Shown here piece after piece: positions 54,461 through 64,000 of a DNA stretch of 64,000 nt (the first letter of the stretch is position 1; each line of letters opens with the position of its first letter). The translations under genes were made by a program, and so were the position numbers. The notes beneath the pieces are model-generated. The model did not search any database. It was given only the letters and a program-made list of their open reading frames with translations, and had not been told where the DNA came from. Source of the DNA: Pseudomonas fluorescens Q2-87 (GTDB taxonomy: Bacteria; Pseudomonadota; Gammaproteobacteria; Pseudomonadales; Pseudomonadaceae); the NCBI RefSeq assembly GCF_000281895.1, contig NZ_CM001558.1, forward strand, positions 6,265,684 to 6,329,683, in the 5' to 3' direction.

Positions 54461-55341
54461 GAAGTTCTCCCGGACAAAGGGTCGGGCTTGCGCGCGATGA
54501 TCACCTGGCTCTTGGGCATGAACCGGTCCAGTACCTGCTTGACCGCCAACCCGCCGGGTTGCGTCAACAAGTCTTGCCAGACGCCCGCCCAGCGTTCCAT
54601 CAGGGGTGGATAAGGAGCGTGGATACGGTCGCGCACGGCGCCCTCGGGGTTGCGCCCCGCCGCCTGTTCGCTGGCCCAGAAGAAAATCATGCCCATGACC
54701 CAGAAAAATCCACTGGCCTGGCGATGCTCGATCACCAACCCGGCATCCTCCACCAGGGCGGCAAATCGTTCGGCGCTGAAAACCTGAACATGGTTGGGCG
54801 ACTGGAAGTAGCTCGCCGGTGCGATGCCACGCTGTAGATCTTCGCCTACCGGCGCTGGCACGCTGAGCAGATACTGTGCCCCTGGCCGGCCCATGCGCAC
54901 CAACTCCGCCATGAACGGTTCGGGATCATCGACGTGTTCGAGCACCTCCATGCAGACGATTTTGTTCGCGCAGCCATCGGCCAGGGGCAGCGGCAAGCTG
55001 TTGCTGACCAGCCCCAGGAAAGGCGCGGCGCCCTGGGCTTCGACCTGGCGAGCCAACTCTCGGACCTTGTCCTGTTCGCTGTCGGTAAAGATCACTGAAG
55101 CGCCTTGGCGCACCGCGAACAGCGTCGCCACGCCCTCGCCGCAGCCGACGTCGAGCAAGGTGTCACCCGCCGTGATGGCAAAGCCCTTGAGCAACTCGCC
55201 GGTTTCATTGCGGAACCAGCCATCGAGCATCGCGTCGTACAGGCCGGCGTCGCGGGGCGAAACAGCCGCCGCGGATGGCGCCGTCGACGGCGGCGACGGT
55301 TCGACCGGCGGCCTGAGCCAGGACAGTAATCGCCGGATCAT
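54457..55341 (-). CDS. Class I SAM-dependent methyltransferase (polysaccharide operon, copy 1)
   Basis: A 294-residue methyltransferase with LLDVGCGEGVATLFAVRQGASVIFTDSEQDKV and MEVLEHVDDPEPFMAELVRMG, paralogous along its whole length to the enzyme at 52491-53312. The N-terminal 25 residues are Pro/Ala-rich and variable. It overlaps the upstream glycosyltransferase and downstream acyltransferase by 4 bases each. A terminal methyl cap on the D-rhamnose polysaccharide encoded divergently is a reasonable guess. Confidence 0.85.
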   Translation of the reverse strand: MIRRLLSWLRPPVEPSPPSTAPSAAAVSPRDAGLYDAMLDGWFRNETGELLKGFAITAGDTLLDVGCGEGVATLFAVRQGASVIFTDSEQDKVRELARQVEAQGAAPFLGLVSNSLPLPLADGCANKIVCMEVLEHVDDPEPFMAELVRMGRPGAQYLLSVPAPVGEDLQRGIAPASYFQSPNHVQVFSAERFAALVEDAGLVIEHRQASGFFWVMGMIFFWASEQAAGRNPEGAVRDRIHAPYPPLMERWAGVWQDLLTQPGGLAVKQVLDRFMPKSQVIIARKPDPLSGRTS

Positions 55342-56630
55342 GGCTGCGGGGCGTTCCGGCGACGCTCGCAGGCCTGTTCAATAAATGCCCGCAAGCCTTG
55401 CTCGGCGTTGGCCTGGCTGCAGAATTTTTCCAGGCTGGTCACGGCATGGGCCGACATCCGGCGATAGCGCTCGGGATCATTGATGGCCACGTCGTAGCTC
55501 GCGCGGTAGGCCGAGCACAGCGAGTCCCAGTCGGTGACGTAGCGCAGGGTCCGATAGGCCGCTCGTGGGTCGTGGGGCCAGGCGGTCAGTTCTTCAGTCG
55601 AATCCACCACGAAGGCATTGTCGTGATCGATGTAGTCGGCCATCGCCGTGTTCAAGGGTGCGATGGCCGGACGGCCGCAGGACATGAACTCCATCAGCGG
55701 CAAGCACTGCCCTTCTCCGTAGGAACAATTGACCACGTAGCGGGTGGCTTCCACCAGTCGCTCGTAGTCCGCGTCCGCCAGGTAGCCGTGGATCAGCACA
55801 ATGCGGCAACGGTAGGACTGGTTCTTGTAGACGTGATGCAACATGTCGGTCAGCGCAGCGCTGACGTCGTGGTGGGTCAGCTTGAGCACCAGGGTCGCGT
55901 CAGGAACGTCGCGGAACGTCGTGCAAAACGCGCTGATCATGTCCTTCCAGTTCTTGCGCCCGTCGTAGGGGTTGAACACCGAGGTGTAGATCACGCCGTC
56001 CAGCAGCAACTCACAATCCTGCGCCGGGCCATCGAGCACCAGCGGAGTACCAGCCTGATGCGCCGGCGGGCCGTAGGGCCGCAAGTCAGTGGTGCGGCTG
56101 TCGATCAGCAGGCCACGCAATTGCAGGCGCATGTGATCGACCGTCGGCCGCTGGGCCAGCAGCGCGCCCCGGGCGGCAAACCGGTCCCAAACCGGCGCCG
56201 CGATGGCGACAATGGGGAAATCCGCGCCCATCGCTTCCCGGACGGTATCGACGGTGAAACTGGAATGTGTGATTGCCATGCCGGTTGTGCCAAGCACCAC
56301 TCGCCAGTCATGGCGGGGTTCGCCCTGCCAGCTTTCGGTCGGGATGGTGCTGAATTCCCAGGCAAACACGGGGATGGTCGGGCAGGCATAGTGCACTGCG
56401 GTGCGATGAGGTGGTGAGAACGACAGGAACACGCAGTCTTCGCCACGCCGCAGGCAATCGGCATGCAGCAGGTCGACCTCTTCGTCCGGCCGGGTCACTT
56501 CCACGACTCGCCCCAGCCGTTCGAGTACCGGACGGAACTCCTTGAGCACGAAGTAGTAGCTGTACTCGGGCTTGCCAAGGTTTTCGAGGATGTTGCTCTG
56601 GTTGGTTTCCGAATGAATGATGATCAGCAT
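55338..56630 (-). CDS. Glycosyltransferase (GT4-like), copy 2
   Basis: A 430-residue GT-B glycosyltransferase. The N-terminal half begins LIIIHSETNQSNILENLGKP and contains FAWEFSTIPTESW; the C-terminal half carries VFNPYDGRKNWKDMI and the donor-binding CSYGEGQCLPLMEFMSCGRPAIAP, the E-x7-E-like element of GT4 enzymes. It is paralogous to the first gene of the operon, which it overlaps by 7 bases, but lacks that protein's central insertion. It likely adds a sugar to the polysaccharide. Confidence 0.85.
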   Translation of the reverse strand: MLIIIHSETNQSNILENLGKPEYSYYFVLKEFRPVLERLGRVVEVTRPDEEVDLLHADCLRRGEDCVFLSFSPPHRTAVHYACPTIPVFAWEFSTIPTESWQGEPRHDWRVVLGTTGMAITHSSFTVDTVREAMGADFPIVAIAAPVWDRFAARGALLAQRPTVDHMRLQLRGLLIDSRTTDLRPYGPPAHQAGTPLVLDGPAQDCELLLDGVIYTSVFNPYDGRKNWKDMISAFCTTFRDVPDATLVLKLTHHDVSAALTDMLHHVYKNQSYRCRIVLIHGYLADADYERLVEATRYVVNCSYGEGQCLPLMEFMSCGRPAIAPLNTAMADYIDHDNAFVVDSTEELTAWPHDPRAAYRTLRYVTDWDSLCSAYRASYDVAINDPERYRRMSAHAVTSLEKFCSQANAEQGLRAFIEQACERRRNAPQP

Positions 56631-58255
56631 GATGCGGACCCCGCCTCGACCACCAGCGACAACTCATCGCCTTCTGGCACCGCGAGAAAATCAACCAGGC
56701 GCTGCTGCACCGGAGCAAAACCGCAATAACGGCGCATGCGCTCGTTGGCGGCCACGGCCATGGCCTGGTAGGCCTGCGGCTGGAGTTTGGCCAGGGCATA
56801 ACTCTGCTGGTAGGCAAGCTTCAATGAACCCCAGTCGGGCCGATGGCGCAGGGTGCGGTACAAAATGCGCGAATCTTCCGGCCAGATGGTCGGTTCGCGG
56901 CTGGACTTGACGATAAAGGCCACCTCGGCGTCGATGTAGTCGCGCATCGCCGTATGGTCCGGCGCAATGACCGGTCGCCCGCTAGACATGAACTCCATCA
57001 GCGGCAGGCACAGGCCTTCGCAGCGGGACGCATTGACGTAAAAACTCGCCGCACCATACAGCCGGGCGAATTGCTCGTCCTCCAGATAACCGTGCATCAC
57101 CACCACTCGACAACTGAACGGCGACAACTGGGACAGCAGCGTCAGCAGTTCGACGTAATAGGTCGACAGGTCGTTCTGGGTCATTTTCAGCACCAGCGTG
57201 GCGTCCTCGACATCCCGCAGGGCCCAGCAGAACGCGGTGATCAGGTGATGCCAGTTCTTGCGCCCGTCATCGGGGTTGAACACGCTGACATACACCACCC
57301 CGTTGACTTCGATTTCCACCACCTGACTGGTGTCCGGCAGCACGGCTTGGGGATGATCAACGGGAGCTGGCTCTGGATCTGGCGCCGGCAATGGCTCGAC
57401 AATCGGCAGTGACGGCGCCGGGCGGCCCCTCAGGATCCGGCTGACCAGCACACGTGCAGGCACCGGCACCAGGTCGCGGACCGCTTCGCGGTACCAGCAC
57501 AGCAGATTGTGCTTGAACAACCACAACGGACCCTGCTCGGCCTTGCCGGTGAAGGCACGAATGACCTCACGCAAATAATGACGGGAAATGAACGCGCGGC
57601 GCCGCCAGGTCAAGGGTGGCGGCTCGATGATCGGTTCTGGTTCTGGTTCCGGCTCCGGTTCTGGCACCGGTGTGTCTTCCAGCATTGGTGCGATCAAGCC
57701 ATCGGCAGAGAGCCCGAGGGGGCGGCTATCGATAATGCAGCCCTTGATCTGCAGGACTGTCCCCGGGTTGACCGGCCTGCTCGGAAATTGCTCACGAACC
57801 GTCGCGAAACGCTCCCATAGCGGCGTCGGCAAGACCAGTACCGGGAATTCCTCGCCCAAGGTACGGCGGATCGCTTCGGCCGTGTGGCTGGACAAGGTAA
57901 TCACCCGGCCATGACGGGCCAGGGTGCGGCTCCAGTCGTGGCGCAGGTCATCGTCCCAGTGCTCGGCCGGGATCGAATCGAACTCCCAGGCCACCACGCA
58001 GACCATTGGGCAGAGCAGATCGACAGGCGTCTTGTGGGGTGGGGAAAACGAAAGGAACAAGCAGTCCTGGCCGGCCTGCCGCAATTTCTGGTAAAGCGGA
58101 TCGACTTCCGCGACCGACGACACCACATGCACCGGGCCCAGGCTTTCAAGCACGGGCCGGTAAGCCTTGAGCACGAAATAATAGCTATATTCAGGGCGGC
58201 CAAGGCTCTGGCTGATGGAGTGATCGTTTACGTCCGAGTAAAGAATGAAATTCAT
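56624..58255 (-). CDS. Glycosyltransferase (GT4-like), copy 1, with Pro-Glu repeat linker
   Basis: A 543-residue relative of the downstream glycosyltransferase: same start (LGRPEYSYYFVLKAYRPVLESLG), same VVAWEFDSIPAEHW, VFNPDDGRKNWHHLI and CEGLCLPLMEFMSSGRPVIAP blocks. Between the two GT-B halves (about residues 195-320) is an insertion: a PEPEPEPEPEPEP run, a basic amphipathic segment (WRRRAFISRHYLREVIRAF) and a second Pro-rich stretch. The run is encoded by a hexameric DNA repeat at about 57630-57665. It is the first gene of the five-gene operon and is divergent from rmd. Confidence 0.85.
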   Translation of the reverse strand: MNFILYSDVNDHSISQSLGRPEYSYYFVLKAYRPVLESLGPVHVVSSVAEVDPLYQKLRQAGQDCLFLSFSPPHKTPVDLLCPMVCVVAWEFDSIPAEHWDDDLRHDWSRTLARHGRVITLSSHTAEAIRRTLGEEFPVLVLPTPLWERFATVREQFPSRPVNPGTVLQIKGCIIDSRPLGLSADGLIAPMLEDTPVPEPEPEPEPEPIIEPPPLTWRRRAFISRHYLREVIRAFTGKAEQGPLWLFKHNLLCWYREAVRDLVPVPARVLVSRILRGRPAPSLPIVEPLPAPDPEPAPVDHPQAVLPDTSQVVEIEVNGVVYVSVFNPDDGRKNWHHLITAFCWALRDVEDATLVLKMTQNDLSTYYVELLTLLSQLSPFSCRVVVMHGYLEDEQFARLYGAASFYVNASRCEGLCLPLMEFMSSGRPVIAPDHTAMRDYIDAEVAFIVKSSREPTIWPEDSRILYRTLRHRPDWGSLKLAYQQSYALAKLQPQAYQAMAVAANERMRRYCGFAPVQQRLVDFLAVPEGDELSLVVEAGSASC

Positions 58256-58679
58256 GGCATCCCATCATGGAGCCGCCATCCCGGCCACTCCACTTCATGA
58301 CGGTCGAGTCTCGAATCGAACCGGCCTGGGGCCGCATCCATTCGATCGTCTTCTGACCCGTCTCGTTCTTGTTTTTAGTAGCCCTGGCCGTGCGCTTCGA
58401 TCCGAGAATCAGAATCGGGCCGGCGTAGTGACGAGGGCATTCTAAACACATCCACCAAGCGTTCGTGAACCGCTCGATGAGAATAAACCGGCTATAAATA
58501 TGAGAACTGACCGGTCACGGTCTGCGCTGTTGAAATTGCGTTGAAATTGGCACAAATTGGCAACCAAACAACTACAACAAACGCTTCTCTACGCCGATTG
58601 TTGAGTGACTTTTCCCCGAACTTACGGAAATTTCCCACTCAGTTTGCGATAGACGAGGCAACCGTACGGGGGCTAGTGC
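58256..58679. other. Divergent intergenic region between two polysaccharide operons
   Basis: A 424-base gap, more AT-rich towards rmd (58500-58640), that must contain promoters for both the glycosyltransferase operon and rmd-gmd-wbpW-wzm-wzt. I see no open frame worth calling and no clear sigma-70 or sigma-54 promoter; GGGG at 58669-58672 is the probable ribosome-binding element for the TTG start of rmd. Confidence 0.5.
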
Positions 58680-60559
<1,880 letters not shown>

Positions 60560-60562
60560 GCC

Positions 60563-62005
60563 ATGCTCATTCCCGTAATTCTCTCCGGCGGCGCCGGGAC
60601 GAGATTGTGGCCGGTGTCCCGCGAGGGCCATCCCAAGCCATTCATGATCCTGCCCGACGGCCAGTCACTGCTGGGCAAGACCTATCGACGCGCCGCCGGG
60701 TTGTTCGACGGCCGGGGCGACATCGTCACTGTCACCAATCGCGAGTACTACTTCCAGAGCCGCGACCACTATCAAAGCGCTCATCTGGAGCGTTATCGCG
60801 GGCACTTCGTGCTGGAACCGACGGGGCGCAACACCGCGCCGGCCATCGCCGCCGCTACCTTGGCGGTGCAGGCCCTGCACGGTGACGACGCCATCCTGGT
60901 GGTCATGCCCGCCGACCACCTGATCCAGGACGAGGCGGCTTTCAAGGCCTCCGTGGGGCACGCGGTGGAGTTGGCAAAAAGCGGTCACCTGGTGACTTTC
61001 GGTGTGTTGCCCACGACACCGGAAACCGGCTTCGGCTACATCGAACGGGGCAAGCCCCTGGACACCAAGGGCGCGGCCAAGGTCGTGCGCTTCGTCGAAA
61101 AACCCGACCTGCCGACCGCAACCCAGTATCTGGAAAGCGGCCGCTTCCTGTGGAATTCGGGCATGTTCTGCTTTTCGGTCAAGACATTGCTGGCGGAGCT
61201 GCAAGCCCATGCGCCCGACTTGCTCGAACAGGCTCGTGCCTGCGTCGCGGCCAGCACGGCGGTGGAAACCTCAGGGTGCGTGCAACAGGAATTGTCGGCA
61301 ACGCACTTCGCCGAAATGCCGGACATTTCCATCGATTACGCCCTCATGGAACGCTCCGCCCACGTGGTGGTGATTCCAGCCGCATTCGACTGGAGCGATA
61401 TCGGCTCCTGGAGCGCCGTCGCCGGCCTGGTGCCCGCCGATGCTCAGAACAACCGCGCCACGGGCGAGACCTTGTTCATCGACAGCCAGAACAACTTCGT
61501 CCAGAGCGACGGACGATTGGTGGCCGCGCTGGGTGTGGAAAACCTGATCATCATCGACACCGCCGACGCCGTACTGGTGGCCCATGCCGACCGCGCCCAG
61601 GATGTGCGCCGCGTCGCCCGGCAACTCAAGGACAAGGAACACGAAGCCTATCGCCTGCACCGCACGGTCAGCCGCCCGTGGGGCAGCTACACCGTGCTCG
61701 AGGAAGGCCCGCGCTTCAAGATCAAGCGCATCGTGGTCAAGCCCGGCGCGTCGCTGTCCCTGCAAATGCACCATCACCGCAACGAACACTGGGTGGTGGT
61801 GGAGGGCATGGCCAAGGTCACCAACAACGGTTCGGGTTCGCACCTGGTGGCCAAGAACGAGTCGACCTTCATTCCCGCCGGCCACAAGCATCGCCTGGAA
61901 AACCCCGGTGTCATCGACCTGGTGATCATCGAGGTGCAGAGCGGCGAATACCTGGGCGAAGACGACATCGTTCGTTTCGAAGACCATTATGGCAGGGCCG
62001 TCTGA
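60563..62005 (+). CDS. wbpW: Mannose-1-phosphate guanylyltransferase / mannose-6-phosphate isomerase
   Basis: A 480-residue bifunctional enzyme (AlgA/WbpW/ManC type II) making mannose-6-phosphate and then GDP-mannose. The N-terminal nucleotidyltransferase carries GGAGTRLWPVSREGHPKPF (about residues 9-27) and FVEKPD; the C-terminal cupin isomerase (about 345-475) carries RPWGSYTVLEEGPRFKIKRI and QMHHHRNEHWVVVEG with the metal-binding histidines. Context beside gmd/rmd favours WbpW over the alginate enzyme AlgA. It overlaps wzm by one base. Confidence 0.93.
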   Translation: MLIPVILSGGAGTRLWPVSREGHPKPFMILPDGQSLLGKTYRRAAGLFDGRGDIVTVTNREYYFQSRDHYQSAHLERYRGHFVLEPTGRNTAPAIAAATLAVQALHGDDAILVVMPADHLIQDEAAFKASVGHAVELAKSGHLVTFGVLPTTPETGFGYIERGKPLDTKGAAKVVRFVEKPDLPTATQYLESGRFLWNSGMFCFSVKTLLAELQAHAPDLLEQARACVAASTAVETSGCVQQELSATHFAEMPDISIDYALMERSAHVVVIPAAFDWSDIGSWSAVAGLVPADAQNNRATGETLFIDSQNNFVQSDGRLVAALGVENLIIIDTADAVLVAHADRAQDVRRVARQLKDKEHEAYRLHRTVSRPWGSYTVLEEGPRFKIKRIVVKPGASLSLQMHHHRNEHWVVVEGMAKVTNNGSGSHLVAKNESTFIPAGHKHRLENPGVIDLVIIEVQSGEYLGEDDIVRFEDHYGRAV

Positions 62006-62802
62006 TGTTGCTGACCTTGCAACGCACACTGTGGAGCTATCGCGGCTTCGTCCTGGGTAGCGTCAAGCGCGAGTTCCAGGCGCGGTATCGCAACTCGCTG
62101 TTCGGCGCGTTGTGGACGGTGCTCAATCCGCTGTCGATGATCCTGGTCTACACGGTGATTTTTTCCCACATCATGCGTGCCCGCCTGCCCGGGGTCGAAG
62201 ACGGCATGGCCTACAGCGTCTACCTCTGCGCCGGGCTGCTGACTTGGGGCCTGTTCGCGGAGATCACCACCCGCAGCCAGGGCATGTTCCTGGAAAACGC
62301 CAACTTGCTGAAGAAGATCAGCTTCCCGCGGATCTGCCTGCCGGTCATTGTCTTGTTCAATGCCGGCATCAACTTCGCGATCATCCTCGGGCTGTTCCTC
62401 GGTTTCCTCCTCATCACCGGGCGCTGGCCGGGCATGGCCTTGCTGGCGTTGGTGCCGTTGCTGGTCTTGCAAGTGCTGTTCGCCGCCGGGCTGGGCATGT
62501 TGCTGGGGATTCTCAACGTGTTTTTCCGCGATGTCGGGCAACTGTTCGGTATCTGCCTGCAGTTCTGGTTCTGGCTCACGCCGATCGTCTATCCAATGAC
62601 AATCCTGCCGCCGTCGATCCAGCAACTGCTCGCCTTCAATCCCATGACCGCGCTGATGCAGAGCTACCAGAACCTGTTTCTGTACAACCAGTGGCCGGTC
62701 TGGAGTTCGTTGGTACCGTTGCTGGTGGTCGGCCTGCTGTTATGCACCTTGGGCTTGCGCATGTTTCGCCGGCGCGGCGGTGAAATGGTGGATGAACTCT
62801 GA
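62005..62802 (+). CDS. wzm: A-band polysaccharide ABC exporter permease (Wzm)
   Basis: A 265-residue ABC-2 type permease with six membrane segments. It begins with an amphipathic region (LWSYRGFVLGSVKREFQARYRNSLFGALWTVLNPL) typical of polysaccharide exporters and has FWFWLTPIVYPMTILP near the fifth segment. With Wzt it moves the finished D-rhamnan on its lipid carrier across the inner membrane. The start overlaps the wbpW stop (TGATG) and the stop overlaps wzt in the same way. Confidence 0.93.
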   Translation: MLLTLQRTLWSYRGFVLGSVKREFQARYRNSLFGALWTVLNPLSMILVYTVIFSHIMRARLPGVEDGMAYSVYLCAGLLTWGLFAEITTRSQGMFLENANLLKKISFPRICLPVIVLFNAGINFAIILGLFLGFLLITGRWPGMALLALVPLLVLQVLFAAGLGMLLGILNVFFRDVGQLFGICLQFWFWLTPIVYPMTILPPSIQQLLAFNPMTALMQSYQNLFLYNQWPVWSSLVPLLVVGLLLCTLGLRMFRRRGGEMVDEL

Positions 62803-64000
62803 TGGGACATTTGCGCGTCACTGGCCTGGGCAAGGCCTATAAGCAGTATCCGAACCGCTGGAGCCGGCTGTTCGAATGGTTGATTCCCTTTTCCCGGCCG
62901 CGCCATCAGTTGCACTGGATCCTGCAAGGCGTGGATTTCGAGATCCAGCCCGGCGAAGCGGTGGGCATCGTTGGGGTCAATGGCGCCGGCAAGAGCACCC
63001 TGCTCAAGATGATCACCGGCACCACCCAACCGACCTGCGGCCACATCCAATTGCAGGGGCGCGTCGCCGCGTTGCTGGAACTGGGGATGGGCTTTCATCC
63101 CGATTTCACTGGCCGGCAGAACGCCTTCATGGCCGGTCAACTACTGGGCATGCAGGTGGAGGAAATCGAAGCCCTGATGCCAGAGATTGAGGGGTTTGCC
63201 GAAATCGGCGACGCCATCGACCAACCGGTGCGCACCTATTCTAGCGGCATGCAGATGCGCCTGGCGTTCAGCGTCGCCACCGCCCGGCGTCCAGATATTC
63301 TGATCGTCGACGAGGCGCTGTCGGTGGGTGATGCCTACTTCCAGCACAAGAGCTTCGAGCGCATCCGCAGCTTTCGCAAGGCCGGCACCACGTTGCTGAT
63401 CGTGTCCCACGACCGTTCGGCGATCCAGTCGATCTGCGACACCGCCATCCTGCTCGAACACGGGCGCATGGCCATGCGCGGCAAGCCGGAAGAAGTGATG
63501 GATTACTACAACGCCATGCTGGCCCAGCGCGAGGGACAGGTGGTGCGCCAGGAGATGCTCGCCAACGGCCAGGTACGCACCATTTCCGGCACCGGTGAGG
63601 CCGGCATCCTCGATGTGCAATTGCTCAACAGCCAGGACCAGCCGGTGGAAGTGGCCGAGATCGGCCAGCCGATGGTGTTGCAGGTACGCGTGGAAATCCG
63701 CCAGGACATCGAGCGTCTGGTGCTGGGTTTCCTGATCAAGGATCGCCTCGGCCAGCCCATGTACGGCATCAATACTCATCGCCAGGACAAAGCCGTGACC
63801 GACCTCAAGGCCGGCGAACAGATCACCTTCCGCTTCAGCTTCGACATGCGCCTGGGCAAGGGCAACTACTCCGTAGCCCTGAGCCTGTCACGGCTGGATT
63901 CGCACCTGGACCGCAACTTCGAATGGCGCGACTACGGGCTGGTGTTTCACGTCATCAACAATCGCCAGGAAGACTTCGTCGGCTGTTCCTGGCTCCAGGC
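62802..64000 (+). CDS. wzt: A-band polysaccharide ABC exporter ATPase (Wzt), cut by the right edge
   Basis: The first 399 codons of the exporter ATPase, open to the last base. The nucleotide-binding domain has Walker [14 protein letters not shown], signature YSSGMQMRLAFSVATARRP, Walker B ILIVDEALSVGD and the switch His in IVSHDRSAI. After about residue 265 a separate beta-rich domain begins (GEAGILDVQLLNSQDQPVEV...), the carbohydrate-binding domain that in other Wzt proteins reads the capped chain end. Its presence fits with the capping-type methyltransferases encoded just upstream. ATG overlaps the wzm stop. Confidence 0.92.
   Translation, partial: MGHLRVTGLGKAYKQYPNRWSRLFEWLIPFSRPRHQLHWILQGVDFEIQPGEAVGIVGVNGAGKSTLLKMITGTTQPTCGHIQLQGRVAALLELGMGFHPDFTGRQNAFMAGQLLGMQVEEIEALMPEIEGFAEIGDAIDQPVRTYSSGMQMRLAFSVATARRPDILIVDEALSVGDAYFQHKSFERIRSFRKAGTTLLIVSHDRSAIQSICDTAILLEHGRMAMRGKPEEVMDYYNAMLAQREGQVVRQEMLANGQVRTISGTGEAGILDVQLLNSQDQPVEVAEIGQPMVLQVRVEIRQDIERLVLGFLIKDRLGQPMYGINTHRQDKAVTDLKAGEQITFRFSFDMRLGKGNYSVALSLSRLDSHLDRNFEWRDYGLVFHVINNRQEDFVGCSWLQ

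Noticed and set aside
58545..58565. Sigma-54-like promoter (TTGGCACAAATTGGC) ahead of rmd
   Set aside because: The spacing is GG-N9-GC, one base short of the required GG-N10-GC.
61150..62004. Upstream extension of the wzm frame through wbpW
   Set aside because: The added residues are Arg/Gly-rich noise from another frame of wbpW; the ATG at 62005 overlapping the wbpW stop is the natural start.

Overview
The window is a high-GC gammaproteobacterial chromosome segment, almost certainly from the Pseudomonas fluorescens group. The evidence is gene content and order (pycA/pycB with a divergent LysR gene, an RpiR gene, a GGDEF-EAL gene, uvrD, a Tim44-like gene, and the rmd-gmd-wbpW-wzm-wzt A-band cluster, all resembling one arm of the P. 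aeruginosa chromosome), plus fluorescens-type REP palindromes with the core GGGAGCTTGCTCCC. Two perfect parS-like 16-mers (35016, 44390) suggest the segment lies in the origin-proximal domain.

Layout. 1-5107: a very large minus-strand toxin-like protein, frameshifted just after the putative catalytic Cys of an OTU-like (apparently permuted) protease and running off the left edge. 5385-8049: homocysteine S-methyltransferase, divergent from an amino-acid-type ABC binding protein and permease with no ATPase beside them. 8102-10993: a BsuBI/PstI-type type II restriction-modification pair of visibly lower GC, followed by a near-perfect LexA box, a frameshifted small gene and a strongly folded leader RNA. 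12101-14239: an autotransporter. 14303-20010: two-subunit pyruvate carboxylase, its likely LysR regulator, a small conserved gene and a HexR-like regulator with a perfect TGTAGT-TAT-ACTACA operator. 20359-31834: hypothetical genes, a c-di-GMP phosphodiesterase candidate, uvrD, Tim44-like, SUKH, Kef-type antiporter, thioesterase, pdxY and a DUF3301 gene.

31847-37930 is a zinc-starvation locus: two CobW-family GTPases (one ZigA), a six-cysteine exported protein, FolE2, and a cluster-9 metal ABC importer in an operon with folE2, with Zur-type palindromes in the zigA/folE2 gap. A second Zur-like site (47470-47494) precedes a four-gene operon (41445-47408) of three SPFH/HflK-HflC-like proteins, one with a remarkable His-rich tail, and an HmtA-like P1B ATPase. 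These two transcription units probably form one zinc-acquisition regulon. Between them are cardiolipin synthase and cyclopropane-fatty-acid synthase, ending convergently with a 4-bp overlap.

47631-52428 carries a dihydrolipoyl dehydrogenase, a large exported repeat-like protein and a DUF3142 lipoprotein. 52491-64000 is a surface-polysaccharide region: a minus-strand operon of two paralogous glycosyltransferases and two paralogous methyltransferases flanking an acyltransferase, divergent from the D-rhamnose polysaccharide operon rmd-gmd-wbpW-wzm-wzt, the last cut by the right edge. No rRNA, tRNA, CRISPR array or transposase was seen.
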